From the NCBI GenBank assembly GCA_029207755.1, contig JARCOQ010000004.1, forward strand, positions 35,030,060 to 35,094,059: a stretch of DNA of 64,000 nucleotides, read 5' to 3'. The notes under the pieces are model-generated. The model was not told the origin of the DNA. It ran no database searches and saw only the letters and a list, made by a program, of their open reading frames with translations. The position numbers and the translations under genes are program-made. The DNA is from Chamaea fasciata (taxonomy: Eukaryota; Chordata; Aves; Passeriformes; Sylviidae). This document shows, in pieces, positions 39,451 to 53,124 of the stretch (position 1 is the first letter of the stretch; every line of letters begins with the position of its first letter).

Positions 39451-42400
39451 ACCAAAAAGCAGAACTAGAGCACAACAGATGTTTTGAAATAGTCATCAGG
39501 GAAATGTTAATCCAAACACTACTTTTCCTTTCAACCAGCTAAAGCTGGAATGCAGTTTTCAATTTTTAATGCATTATTACTTAGTTGCTATTCAAATCAT
39601 ATTAACACCTATTGTAGTGTAATAAGGAATCTAAACAAATGCTCAGACATTGAAGGGTCATGTTTTAAATAGTCACTATTTATCAGAAATGAAAATGGAG
39701 ATATCTTGAAATGTCCAGAAGGGCATGGTCCTGTGTGATACTCACATGGCACAAGAGTAATGCCTACAAGAAGACATGAAGGGTGGAGCTTCAGGGACAC
39801 CCACTTGAAAGACTACACCATAAGAAGGGATTAATTTGGAAAATCGATCATATAAAGAATAATAAGTAGATCATAACAGAAAAAGGCTATTTATGTCAAC
39901 ACCTGCACTCTACAAGCAGCAGATTTGGTAGGTGTTTATATGCAACAAGGCTGAAAAACAAATCTAATCCTTCGTGGTATATTTGGAGTAACATAATAGG
40001 ACAGAGTAGTTGTATTTCCCCTCAATATAACAGTGATAAAAACTAACACAGATATTACCCTAAGTTTATAAATACTTCATCACCAAAGAGAATGGAAAAC
40101 TAGTAGTTCAGAGAAGAACCCTAACCATGATTAGGAAATTAATATTAAAACATGTAAAAAAGAAAATTTAATATATATTTATAGCTTGGCTAAAGACAAC
40201 AACAGGGTTCATAGAAACTGAATATTTGAAGGGAATATTCACTAAAAATAGAGACTATTTAATTGACTATAGAAGGGGTTGAATAGGAGAAATTTAATGT
40301 AATTCAGAAGGGTTTAGCATAGATAATCAGGGGAAAAGCTCTGGACAGTGACAGCTTCTGGGACCAGAAAAATGTTTCAATTTTTTTATCCTTTGCTGTA
40401 TATTTTAGCAATATCCCTTTCACTAATGCCCACCATTGGTCTGTCAGAGAAGAAGATAACTCAGAGGTGTAAAGAAAAAATACTAGTAAAAGCATTACAA
40501 ATGTTACATGACAAATCATTAAAAAACTTACTTCTGCTCTCGGCAACATAAAAATGGTGGAATTTCCTTTAAAAATGTGGACTGTCTCCCACTTACATCT
40601 ACCCATGACCAATCTGCAAATACACAATATTTTGCCAGTTGCTACATGATAAAATATATTTTTGAAAGTTCTTCTGGAAATCATGCAGTATCACAAATAT
40701 GTAACAGGATTGATTTTGCATAATAACTAGACTACTGGCACCATGACACTGTCTATGATTGTCCAGCCAGGGAGGCTTTACCAAAGACCTCCTGGACTAT
40801 TGCAAAGGACAAGCCATTCTAGGTACAAGCAGAAACATCATCTTTTTCACTTTTTGTATGTGAAAGGGTTGAAAAACTGTTGTGGATGGGGCAGCAGTGC
40901 AATTGTAGAAGGCATGAGAAATCCCGTGACACAGTATTTGCAAAGCTATGTCGGGCAAATATCTTCTTATGTTTTTAAAATTTATATAAAAGGAAAAAAT
41001 CTCTGAAAAAGTGCTGACACTGACTTCTGATGTTTCTGATTCACAAACCATTGAAGACCAGGGCAGTGTTTGAGGATGTTTGCTGTACTTTTAGTCTATT
41101 CCTTAGGAAAGTTATTTGGGAACTGCCAGACAGAAAATATTGCTTTGGGTCAATCCTTGATCTGATTCAGAATGTATATTCTCATGGAACACTGGAGCCC
41201 TGGCGCTCATAAAATATATCATTGAGTTTGACATGGAAAACAAAACAGGACCACTATATGGTAAACTGCCAGTTCTCACTCCTATCATCCTTAATCTTCT
41301 TGAATGCCCTGATAGGGCTGCTCTTCCCACATTTTTTCAGCTATCACTCTGCTACAGACCTTATCTGCAGTATCCTTCCTCAATGACAGACACTTGGAGA
41401 ATTTCCAGCAAGGCAGTTTTACATCAGGATCTACTAAAATAAAACATTTAATAGGAAAATTGTTGAATATCACTGAACTTCTCAAAGTTATTTTGAAATG
41501 AACTTCCAAGAGTTTCTTTTAAATCTTCCACTTACCTTCCTCTTCAGGCTCATTTTTGTTATGAAGGAACCCCTAGACAGTGAGGAGAAAAAACTAGTTT
41601 AGTAGCTCCTCAGGGGAAAGAAAAGTTGTCATTTTATCAGGGCTTTTTTGAAAAGTCACAAATTTTCTCAAGAGTGGGAAAAAGTTTTGATACTTTGTAT
41701 CAGTATAAAGTCAAAGGAAAGGTACTTTGTAGTTTAGTAATTTCCGTGCTGTTTCAAATAAATATAAGGCAAGGAACAGTGCATATGACAAAGTAACCTC
41801 AGCTTAACTACTGTTTTCTAGTCTGATTTCCACTGATGCACTCACATAAGCAAGAGTCATAGGAAGTCCTTTTTGACTTGTGGGGAACATTTCACAACAT
41901 GTTGCTTACATGCATGTTGCTTACATGCCAAGTGCTGGTCAAGGCATAATCACCACATTCTGGAAATCAGTGCATCATGGACTTTGCTTACTATCTTGCG
42001 TGAGAAAGGAAAATAAAGAAATAGTAATGAGAGTATTCAGAATTCTCTGTATCCTCAACATTGTTACAGAAGTATCTTTGAAGAAGTAAGTAGATTTTAT
42101 GCTTAATTTTCTATGGACCTAATCATAAAAACTACAAATTACAAAGATAATGACACAAAGATTGTAATTTTGAATAAGTTAATTTTGTTTCTTTCTCCTC
42201 AGTGTATTTCTACAGAGCACATGTGTCTAAAGTCTTCTCTTCATCAACATCCAGATTATTAAATATTATTCTTATTTCAGTCTATTCTTTACATCCTATG
42301 GCCTTCAGCACAGCTGCTTTTTGATTTTACCTCATATATTTCCTTTCTGGTGACCCTGTGTAGACAGGATAGGTTTAGCAAAGGTATAAGGTAACAGGAG

Positions 42401-44272
42401 AAATGAAGGACCTGAAGAATGTAGTAATAGCTACCTTGACAAAGTATAAGTACAAAGGATTTTGTTTCTTTTTTTCCCTAACAGTCAAAAAAAAAAAAAA
42501 TAAAATAAAAAAATAGAGGAACCATTTGTTTTCTCTCCTCTGTCTCATCATTATTCATTCTTTTGTTCTGATTTCAGACCTAAGAGGTTTTTTCTGCCTA
42601 ATATCAAGAAAAGAAATGTTATCTGTTTCTTTCACTTTAAATTTCTAAAGCACCTCTAACACCATTGAAAATAGTTTAAGTTTCGTATGGTGTCACAGTC
42701 AACACTGAATGAGTCTGACATGTAATTATATTTGTCATAGAATATGCTATATAATACATAAGAAGATTATCAGAATTTCTTTTTAATATAAAATATGCCA
42801 CCCTAGAATCTTATACACATATGCTTGTATTCCTGTGCTCCTGTTTGGTAGGACCATGAACAGGTTTGATTAGGGTTTGGTTACCATATTTTTTGCTGAC
42901 ACTGTTAGAAATTATCTACCAGCCATTATAATTCAAAATAAAATGATGACTTAACAAATATTTCCCTAAAGTGATTGCTGCCACCACAGAACTTCTATGG
43001 GCAGCATGACTTGCCTTAGAGCTGTTCTGTGTCTTTTGCTGGCCAAGGGTCATGAGGATGATTTCAGTTTGGTCCGTATAATAAAATAAATGTTTTCTGT
43101 TACTCTAGTGTGTAGAGTAACCCATTTGCTAGAGAAGCTGGTTTTGAATGGAGATTTTCAAGAAATTTGAATTTGGCACCATATTTTCTGCTTTGTCAGA
43201 GGTGTCTAACTGAAATTCCACCAAGCAGTCAAATCAACCTTCAGTGCTATTCCATTTAAATCAACAGCAGAATCAAGCACGGTTTTCAGCAACCTGGATT
43301 TCTGAGTAAACAGGCAAACCTGAATCCTGAATGTTTTTTCCTATCCGAAGTGCTTCTCAAAAGTTCTTGGAAGTGGGGAATCTCAAACTTTCTTCAAATC
43401 TGAACAGCACTGCTTAGGTTCATTCCTAACAAAAACAAAATTAAATTTTTGTGGACATTTTAAAATTCCTTTAATTAAATCTATGCTGGAATCAGAAAAG
43501 CTGCAGGAAGGATAATTTTTCCATTTACAGTTTAAGTTTCACATACATTTCTGGGAATAGATGATTAATCCAACCAACATGTAAACATCAAATTTATGGC
43601 TGTATTTTTTTAATACAGAATTGATAGCAAATGTCCTAGAAGTACCTAAGAATCATTTTGGATTAATTAATCCTCTTCTAGATAATTTTGTTTTAATCCT
43701 AAATTGGTCTGCTTAAAAATTCATATATAGGATCTGTGAGATGGACAATAGCAGCATCAAAGTAAATCTAGTAAATGAGAGATGGGCCCGATCAAGAAGA
43801 AACTTCTCCACCTATTATATCTTTCTGGCAGTACTGTAAGCCATACAAACCTAAAATCAAGTGCTTGGAAACCACAAAACAGAGTAGGAAAGTTTGTGAC
43901 CTAAGTTATCATTCTAGGAATCATTACAGCAATTTCAATTACAGGCAGGATAAAACAGATAAATTGGAGATTATGCTGATGATTCCTGACCCTGCAGTCT
44001 CCCTGTGAATGATTTGTGCAGCCAATGAATGTTTGTGTGTTTGTTTCCTTGTACTATGTCTTCTCAATTCTTTTCAATTGCCTTACTATAAGCATGGCTG
44101 CAGCTCTCCCCTTACTTTGTTCCCTGATATTTTTTAACAAGACTTGCCTGCAGAATATTGGGGTGTGAATGCTGCTGCTAACATTTCAGTGTAAAAAAAT
44201 GAAGCATGTTTTGTATTTATTTTTTAAATTGCTGTGTAGCTACATTGTCACCCATCAAAACTTATTATATAT

Positions 44273-44320
44273 GCATACATACATACATACTTACATACAT
44301 ACATACATACATATATACAT
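44273..44320. repeat. (CATA)n microsatellite
   Basis: About 11 tetranucleotide units followed by TATA-rich sequence. Confidence 0.93.
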
Positions 44321-44763
44321 ATAGTAGTATTATATATATAATAGAGATATATAGTTTTTCCCCCTACAGTCACATGTTGTAAAGCTTTGATTGACAAGAA
44401 AGTTTACCATAAAAAGATCTGATGTGTCATCAGTGTAAGACAAGCTTTTTGAATGACATCTTAATAAAGGAAATACTACACTGATCACAACAAGCAAGAG
44501 CAATAGGTCTTGTTATTTTCAAAAGACTGCATGGGGTCAGCTACTCAAAAATAGTGCCTTTGAAACGTGTCTGTGTTTCAGCACCACCTTCACTTTGGTC
44601 ATGCAGGTGTCTCACCATTTCCTTCTGGTTGGATGCCTAATCGTCTAAATGTGTTTCCAATGATTCTGTTCTTTTTGAGGTTGTTTTACCACAAGCAATT
44701 GGCAGGGTTTTTAAAACAAGAGGGCTTTGAGTGCGGCACATTTTCTAGTTTAGTTTACATCTG

Positions 44764-44765
<2 letters not shown>

Positions 44766-44800
<35 letters not shown>
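44766..44800. repeat. Poly-A tract
   Basis: About 35 A. No retrocopy body seen to its left. Confidence 0.9.
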
Positions 44801-44802
<2 letters not shown>

Positions 44803-45451
44803 AAAAAAGCCCCTTCGAATATTCTCTTTAATAAATTGAAATTTTAATGAGGACCTAAGGAACAGTTGAACAGACAGTGAACTTACATTTAAATTAGGAC
44901 TTTGAGAGCTTGGAGATTCTAACTTGGTGAACTTTAATTAAATCCCACAAGGCCATCAGGTCTGCCTCCTTAGCTCTTGATGGTGAAAGTGAGGTCTTCA
45001 AAAAGCATCCCTTGACAGTATACAAGTGGAAGGAAAAGAAAATCCTTCACCCTTTGCAACAGCATTTTATAAAGCAAGAATTCCCAAAGGAGTACCAGAA
45101 AATAGGAACAATAATGAGAGTATGAAATTGTAAAAAGCTGAGAATTATGCTTTGAGTATTAGTGTAGCAGTCTTCCTGAAATTCAGTTTTGTAATGTTTT
45201 TAAAACACCACTGTTTCTATAAATTTCAGTGGACCTGATGCTTATAGAAAGTGTCATAGGATACGCTATCATTCTAGTGGCTACTGCATTATGTTTGGCT
45301 AAAACGTAAAGGAATATTGGCTGGATATTTGACATTCTGCCTCATTTGGTAAAACATATTTGACTCTTTGGGTACTTACTACTATTTAAATAAGGATGTA
45401 GCATGCATGCTTCAAACCATAAAGTACAGGGAGGTGACTAGATGCTTTCCT

Positions 45452-45811
45452 GAAAAGAAAAGAAAAGAGAAGAGAAGAGAAGAGAAGAGAAGAGAAGAGA
45501 AGAGAAGAGAAGAGAAGAGAAGAGAAGAGAAGAGAAGAGAAGAGAAGAGAAGAAAAGAAAAGAAAAGAAAAGAAAAGAAAAGAAAAGAAAAGAAAAGAAA
45601 AGAAAAGAAAAGAAAAGAAAAGAAAAGAAAAGAAAAGAAAAGAAAAGAAAAGAAAGAAAAGAAAAGAAAAGAAAAGAAAAGAAAAGAAAAGAAAAGAAAA
45701 GAAAAGAAAAGAAAAGAAAAGAAAAGAAAAGAAAAGAAAAGAAAAGAAAAGAAAAGAAAAGAAAAGAAAAGAAAAGAAAAGAAAAGAAAAGAAAAGAAAA
45801 GAAAAGAAAAG

Positions 45812-45842
<31 letters not shown>

Positions 45843-45846
45843 GAAA
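45452..45846. repeat. Large two-phase pentanucleotide array, (GAGAA)n then (GAAAA)n
   Basis: About 395 bp of unbroken purine on the plus strand: roughly 17 GAGAA units (to about 45551) then roughly 57 GAAAA units, with one four-base unit near 45652 and an extra-A unit near 45833. Long Lys/Glu/Arg or Phe/Leu/Ser open frames over it are artefacts. Confidence 0.97.
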
Positions 45847-46749
45847 CCTAAAATCTCTCTGTCTGGTAAATTTACCATTCTTTCTGGCAAGTGTAACTTT
45901 TTCTTTGAAGACTTGTATTGAAATACCAAAGTCATACACAACATTCATCTATTAGAACTGCTAACTTATGATAAAAAGTTTTAAGTTTAACCTATTAACA
46001 CAGAAAAAATGTTTTATTTTTCTTAAGAAAATACCCCCAAAATTGAGAAACTAATGAGCTATGTGGTTTTCATGAAAATCAGGATTTATTCAGTTAGCTA
46101 TTTGTGTTTGTTACCAAGTTGTCCTTAGACATTAATTATCATTTATCTCTCAACAGACTTTGCACCATTTTTTCATTCTCACGACACTCACAGAAGACTT
46201 ATTCTGTGACAGCCTTATGGAGGATCAGTGGTAACTTTCTCGTAAACTCAGCAACTTTCTTTTTTTCTCTGAGTCTTTCATTCCCAAAGCATTAAATAAA
46301 ATCACCATTTGATTATTATTTCTATTCTGAGGTGAATTTACACAGATAATGATGCTGAACACGTGCAACTTTTCCTGTGGACGTTCCAAAGTAGTATTTT
46401 ATGGAACTGATCTAATCAAAAGACAGATACAGCCGATCTCAATGAAGTTCATTTTCATGTACAGCATGAGGCATTACAGACTTATCAAATTTATCCTAGA
46501 ATCAATTCCCTTTGATAAGATGGTATTAATTAGGGTTTAGTGACTTCACTGCATCTATATGCTCCTAATTAAGTTCCAACAAGTAAAATACAGTCCAGTA
46601 ATTCTTGGATAACAAATATATTGACAAGATCAAAACAAAGAAAAACAGAAGCATTCTTATGCTTAAAAGACTGTCATGGGACCATAATTTTTCCTGAGTT
46701 GGTAGATACTCAAAAGGATCATCAGAACCCAACTCTTGGTCCTGCATAG
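45847..46749. other. AT-rich non-coding gap
   Basis: Nothing recognised. Confidence 0.5.
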
Positions 46750-47740
46750 GACTCCCAAAAAATCACACCAGTACCTGAGAGTGTTTTCCAAACACTTTTT
46801 TGAACTCTGTCAGGCTTGGTGCTGTGACCACTTCCCTGGGGACCCTGTTTCAGTGCCCAGCCACCCTCTGGATGAAGAACCTTTTCCTGATATTCAACCT
46901 AAACCTTCCCTGAGTACAACTTCTGACCAATCCCTCAGGTCTTGGTCACCACAGAGAAGACTCCCCTCTCAAGGGAGTTCCAGACTGCAATGAGGTCTCC
47001 CCTCAGGCAACTCTTTTCAAGGCTGAACCTCCAAGTGACTCCTCCTACACTTTCCACTCAAGGCTCTCCACCATCCTCATGGCCTTTCTTTGGATACTCT
47101 CTAAAACCTTGATATCTTTTTTATATTACAGTTCCCAGAACTGCCCCCAGCACTGAGGTGAGGTTGCCCCAGCTCAGAGCAGAGTGGGACAATCCCCCCC
47201 CCTGCCCAGCTGGAGATGCTGTCCCTGATGCTCCCCAGGACACGCTTGGCCCTCCTGGCTGCCAGGGCATTGCTGGCTCATGTTCACCTTGCCACTGACC
47301 AGGACCCCCAGGTCCCTTTCCATAGCACTACTCTGCAGCATCTCATTCCCCAGTCTGTCCATACATCCAGAGTTGCCCCATGCCAGGTGCAGAATCTGGC
47401 ATTTTCCCTTGTTGGACTTCATATGGGTGGTTGGGCCAGTCTTCTCATCTGTCGAGGTCTCCCTACAAGGCCTCCTTGCCTTTCTTGTGGGAGTCAAAAA
47501 CTCCTCCCACTTTAGTATCACCTGGAAACTTTGATTTTTTTCAAGTCCTACAATTAAGTCATTTATGAAGATATTGAAAAGCACAGGGCCTAAGAAGGAG
47601 CCCTGTGGAACTGCACTAGTGACGAGTCACTAGCCTGATGTAACCCTATTTACTGCAACCTTTTGCTCCCAACCTGTGAGCCAGTGCCTCACCCATTGAT
47701 GGCCTGTTACCAGTAAGAAAAGAATCCAAATAAATGGCTT
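46750..47740 (-). mobile_element. CR1 LINE 3' end with RT remnant
   Basis: The minus strand holds the end of CR1 ORF2. A decayed but readable frame at 47584-47174 contains the motifs LFNIFINDL, NKGKCQILHL, LGNEMLQSSAMERDLGVLV and the closing GGDCPTLL of the CR1 reverse transcriptase C-terminus. The plus strand to the left shows the CR1 3' UTR (GGACCCTGTTTCAGTGCC, CTTTTCCTGATATTCAACC). The upstream RT palm is missing, so the copy is 5'-truncated and diverged. Confidence 0.93.
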
Positions 47741-50700
47741 GGGACATCTGCAGTATGATTTCTCTGAAATCATGGAATATTATTTCTGTAGGATGTATTG
47801 ACTGTTGCTGTATAAAGACAGAGTGGTAAGTCCAACTCTGTGTAAATGAATGTAATTTATGAATTGTTTTCTTGTTTATTTGAACCTGCATAGCTTTCAA
47901 AGCAGTTTTTCTTTAACTCCCTGAAATACCAGAATGCAGCAATGTAAATAAACCAGCGATTATAAAAACTGAATTAGTGTAAAAAGGAATATAGCAGAAT
48001 ATGGTACTTGTTTAAACAACATAATTTAAGTGTTTAATTGAATTTATGGAGTTGCATCAGGACAAATTAGAAACAGCCCCAGTGAGAAAGGAGTATAATT
48101 TTGATATAATTAGTGTACTGAGTAATTGATTTTCTTCCTCTGAGCTGTACATTCTCTTTGAGTTTCAGCCCTGTGTTTTAGAAAAACTTAATCACTTTTA
48201 TAACCCCACATACATAATGCACAAATGTAAGTAATATTTTATGGAAGAAGATGTGTTCCTCCATCATGTACAAAATAAATGGGGAAATACTCAAAAACTT
48301 TGTATTGTACCTTTGTAGCTCCTGTCAACTGTGTGCATCAAAAGAAGATTAAAGTGCAGTATTTGTCGTTTAGCTTACTTATAAATCTAGACAGAATCAT
48401 CCCTGATGTTTTTCTCAATACACCTCTGACCTGAAAGAGTTATTGAACTATCATATACCACCTTTGTTGTTGAGTATGAGATGCAAAAGTATTGTTTTTT
48501 CATCTTTTGAGCTATTTTTTAAAATTAAAACATTGCAAAGGCTTTCATGGCTTCATTCTGAAGTGTCAGTACCCTTTCCTTGGATATAAAAGAAACCAGC
48601 TGAAATATGAAGGCACCTTTAAGGTGTTCTCTGATCAAAGATCTGCACATTTGATCAAGTGCATTAGGAGAAAAGATCCATTTTTAGGAACGTTAATGTG
48701 TTTAGCTTAAACTAACTCTGATCTAAGGCTTGTGAATTGAAAACTAGGTAAACTGTTTTTATAGAACTCTTACTCTGGTCCTTCTGAAAAATACTCTGAA
48801 TAGCTTGAATCTAATCAGACTAGTCATACTTCAGTACAGGGAATGTACATTGGTCTTGTTGAGGTTACAAACTCTACCTGCTATGCTGCAAATTAGTTTA
48901 CTTTCACAAGCATTATTTTAAAAAGTTAATTGAAAGCCCTGTGTAGTTTGTTTAAAACCAAAAAAAGTGGCAATGAATATGCCAAAATTATTAGGACTAA
49001 GTTTTGTTTGTGTTTTGGATTTTTTTTTCCTAGCAGAGAGAGAACTTATTGTCTGACATTTCTTCATTGATGTAGTTTGATATGGGCTTTTTTTCTGGGT
49101 CCAGGATGCCCGTTGGTATCAATTAATGAAAGCCCATATAGTTTAAGACCCTTCTGCTCAAGAGAGCATCTCAAACTTTATGATGTAACTACAGCATAGA
49201 CCAGAAGCCAGCAGCTCTGGGTTACAGTTACCAGTTACAGCATACTAAAACCAGAAACCCATTTTTAAAAAGGATGGATAAGCTATATGGCAGGGCATTC
49301 CTGATATGGGGGCACATTTGGATATTGTTCCCAAGGTTTCATCTGAAGCAACATGGCATATTGCTGTCTTGGAGGTTGCATGGTATATGTATGTAGAGTC
49401 TGTGTAGTAAACAAAGAGGTTTGATTATGGTGTTTTGCTGCATCTGTCTTTTTAAGGAGGTTTTTGGAAGGTACAAGGTAAGAACTTTAAAAAATGCAGT
49501 TGCCTGTCTCAAAACACTGTGAAGGCCACAGCAGGAATGTGCCATGGGACAACCCACAACAGCAGGAACTTGAGAGAAGAAGGGAGAGATTTGCAACAGG
49601 AAAGTGCTAAATCCGCGCTTGGTGAGGCAGATCTGGGTAGCAACCTGATTAGTACATCCAGACAAAAATTCCCACTGCGGCAAACTATGGGAAAAGAAGC
49701 AATTCCTATAGACATTATACACATTCCAAACTATGTTGTATCTACTCCTGCAACATGCCAACTGCTTACCCAGAATTTGGACTGTATAAACGTGATACCT
49801 CTAGAAGAGCAACTCCAGGACCACCATGACTGAGAAGAGTAGAAGAAGGATTAAAGGAACACAGGTGGCGATATCTTTCTATTTAATCTATCTCTCTCTC
49901 ATTTTCTTTCTCTTCCCCCTCTTTCCTATCTGTCTACCTCTTATTTACTACTGAAAAGAATCGGTACTACTGATTGGGCATTTGGTCTTATTTCCACCTT
50001 AATTTGGGCAGAGGCATCTCTCAGTAAATGCAACTATAACTGAAGGATGTCACTGTTTATAACAACTTTTTTTTACAGTAGGTAATTTTAGGCCTCTTAA
50101 TCTCACAATCATAATTAGTTTGTGTTTTCATTTGTCTGCAGTTTTGTGTCTTTGAAATAAAGACACTAACATATTGACATCTCTTCCCATCTTGATAGAC
50201 AGAAGATTCTTCCCAAAATGGCACTGTCTAACTGGAGACATCAAGAGGGGTAATGTTCTCCGAATGCTGTGTCTGGCTTTTTAATTTCTTTGATTGCAGT
50301 ACTGCTTTTTGGAAACCAGCAATTTTGTCTCACCATTTGACTTACCTTTTGTCAGTAATATTTAACTGAATATTAAATTTCTTCAGCAAGACATTCCAGC
50401 AAAAATAGGAATTAGGTAAGCTAACACCATTCTGCCCAGCATCTTTTCTTCTGAAGATTTTCCAATTGCTTAAAACACAGGGTAGTGTTTTGAAATGTTT
50501 TTAGTGTTTTAAAAAATGGTCAGGTTTAAATATTAGTGATGCGTAGTGTGGGTGCGTGTACGTCAAACATTCAAAAAGCTTGAGTAAATCTTTTCACTTC
50601 TCCTATAAAGTCCTCTTCATGGTATGACTGCCATCTTCCTGTAGCTTTTGTTTAGGAAGAGGATTTAGTAGTCACATTCAATTAAGCGAAAGAAGGACTT

Positions 50701-52360
50701 TCCATACTGAGAAAACCCTTTCAGCAGAAAATGTTCATTCAATTAAGTCCACATGAAGGTTTGGGGTGTCTCCCCACATATAGAGATCTGTATTTATGGC
50801 TCAGGACCCACTACTTCCACTGCAACTCATTGTAGTGCTGTGTGATGGTAGTGGAGGGAAAAGAGCTGATCTCTTTGGAGAGGAGTTGAAATGCCTATTC
50901 CAATAAAAAAGCTGTCCAGATGTGTTGGATTTACTTAAATTTGAATCTAAGTGTAATATTTTCACCTGACTCCTTGAAGTACTGGATCATCTTCATGAAA
51001 TTCATCAGAGTCAGATTTACAGACTATTTCCTACATTTCATTTATTAGCCACAGTTATTTTCCTCAACTTGCCAGAATATATGTTAATACAACCCACTCA
51101 TAATGAGACACGTGTAAGAACTTGTCACTCAACGTGTAGGTCTGCAGAGGATTCTCCCTTCAGGGGACTTAGTTTGCAAGATACAATTCCCTTTGTGGCT
51201 GATAATAGTGATTCTTTTCAGCAAAAAATTGATTGGAAAGGGGTAAAAAAATGGTATTCAGGATATCCCAATACACTATAGTACAAATTAAATATATCAA
51301 AAAGTGTATGATTTTGGGATGTATTTAGATAGATAGTACCAAGGACATGAACACACCAGTGTGCCTTAAAGCAGAAAGCAGCGTAAGAGTGGAAGAGTCC
51401 TAAATAATGAGATTTCAGATAATTTTTTTCTCTTGCCTGCACCACATCATGGCTTTCATTTCCCAGTTATACATCCACACATTTGGTTAAGTAACTAAAA
51501 ATGTATTCTGAATATTTTTATAACAATATTTTTCTGTTTAAAAGAAAAGACACTGCCAGACACCACCATCTGTTGTGTAGACCTACAGAATATGCATCTG
51601 ATGTCTGTGAATTGCTGTCTTTTATATCCTCTTATATAATTAAAGATTTCTGCCCTTAGTGATGCCACCTTCTCTACCTAAAGAAGACCAAGTATAAGTT
51701 TACCCAGAGTGTATTAATCATTTTCCTGCTGCTCACTGATAAGAGCAGTGCTCTGTACAGTTAAAAGCTATTAAATGTGTCTATTCAGAGGATGTTTAAA
51801 ATCCTCTGCTGAGCATTTGGCTAAAATCCAAAATTATTACCATAATACCTTCTGAAATGAGACAGAAAACATAATATATTACAATTGATAAATGCATCGT
51901 TTGTACTGTGGATTTACTTTATTTTAGAAATATACTTAAGTGTTTTGTCTTTTACACACCTTAGATTAAATTTTTAGCATATTTTGGCTAAAAATATAGG
52001 AAAAGAAACATGCATAAAGTAAAAAATAAATTATATTGCGATCAACAGAGAATGACATCTGAAAAGAAGTTTAGAAGCTGCTCTATAAATACAGTCTAAT
52101 TACGGCTCTGTAACTGTACTACAATATGTGCACACAATCTAATGGAAAAGTATTTCTACATTTTTAGAAATTAGAATGTATTTTAACCATTCCAAATTCC
52201 TCCTTCTGGGATGTTCTTCTCTGCTTCACATGTTTGTTCCTTGAGTCAGAATGAAAATTGGAGGTTACAGTCAAAATTTGTATGTCCAAATAGGCAAATC
52301 CAAAAAATTATGTTGTCTTTAAAAATTCCTTGAAATTTTCCAGTAAGTCTATTGACTGGG
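47741..52360. other. AT-rich non-coding stretch, possible old LTR at 49300-50030
   Basis: No gene recognised. At 49400-49840 a more GC-balanced block with a 104-codon frame is followed by a long pyrimidine tract and a TTACTACTG...TTGGGCA ending, which resembles an LTR R-U5 layout but lacks defined ends. The rest is AT-rich. Confidence 0.4.
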
Positions 52361-52361
52361 A

Positions 52362-52392
<31 letters not shown>

Positions 52393-52510
52393 CAAAACAA
52401 AACAAAACAAAACAAAACAAAACACAACAAACAAAACAAACAAACAAAAAAAAACAAAACAAAAAAACCCCACAACAACAACAAAAAACAACAACAACAA
52501 CAAAAAACCC
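52361..52510. repeat. (AAAAC)n repeat grading into (CAA)n
   Basis: About 14 AAAAC units followed by mixed AAAC and CAA units. Confidence 0.93.
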
Positions 52511-52599
52511 CTGTTTTTTTTTAAGAAAAGCTGCTCGTCAACCAACCCAACAGAGTGGAACCCTGAGATGAACAAAGTGTCAGACAGATGGTCTGTACC

Positions 52600-52776
52600 C
52601 ACACTTTTGTTCCACTGGAAGCCACACCCCTATTTCTCAGAAGTAAGAATCTTTTACTTCTGCCCCCCAGCAATGATGTTATTTAGAATAACAAGCTAGA
52701 CACACGTTCCAGTCTCCACCCCTCATGGCTACTTTGAAAAATTAACCATGTTCTTGGCCTAAAGTAGGACGTTATC
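52600..52776 (-). repeat. Left LTR remnant of the decayed ERVL copy
   Basis: Aligns by eye with 55066-55211 over CTTCTGCCCCCCAG, the CTAGACACACGTTCCAG block and ATTAACCATGTTCTTGG. The left boundary is not visible and may extend toward 52515. Confidence 0.5.
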
Positions 52777-53124
52777 CACGCCTTATTCTATACCAGTAGC
52801 CCCATGCCCAGATCTTACACCTTCCCACTATATACATATATATACATATGTACATATATCTTTTCCATTGTCAATGGTCATCCCTCTAAAATATCTGTTG
52901 AATTCATTTAGTTCATGACTGTGGGTTCTATCCATTCTAGATATCTTCCAGTGCAGGGAGGCTGCTGTGCTGTCAGGTTGTTGCAAGCTGCATCACAAGC
53001 TCATGACCGGTGTATCTAGAGCAGTCCAGACCCACTGTCCGTGGTAGTTATGGCACACAGTGCCAGTGTCATTCAGGAACCAGCAATACGTACACAGTTT
53101 GACATTACAGACTGTTCTCACTCA

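Larger units (their letters stand above)
32438..45451. other. Long AT-rich non-coding stretch
   Basis: About 13 kb with no gene or mobile element that I recognise. Simple repeats in it: (AAT)n at 33022-33168, poly-T at about 36731-36750, A-rich/AAAC at 38596-38670 and 39351-39450, (CATA)n at 44273-44320, and poly-A at 44766-44800. Open frames here are short and shaped by base composition. Confidence 0.5.
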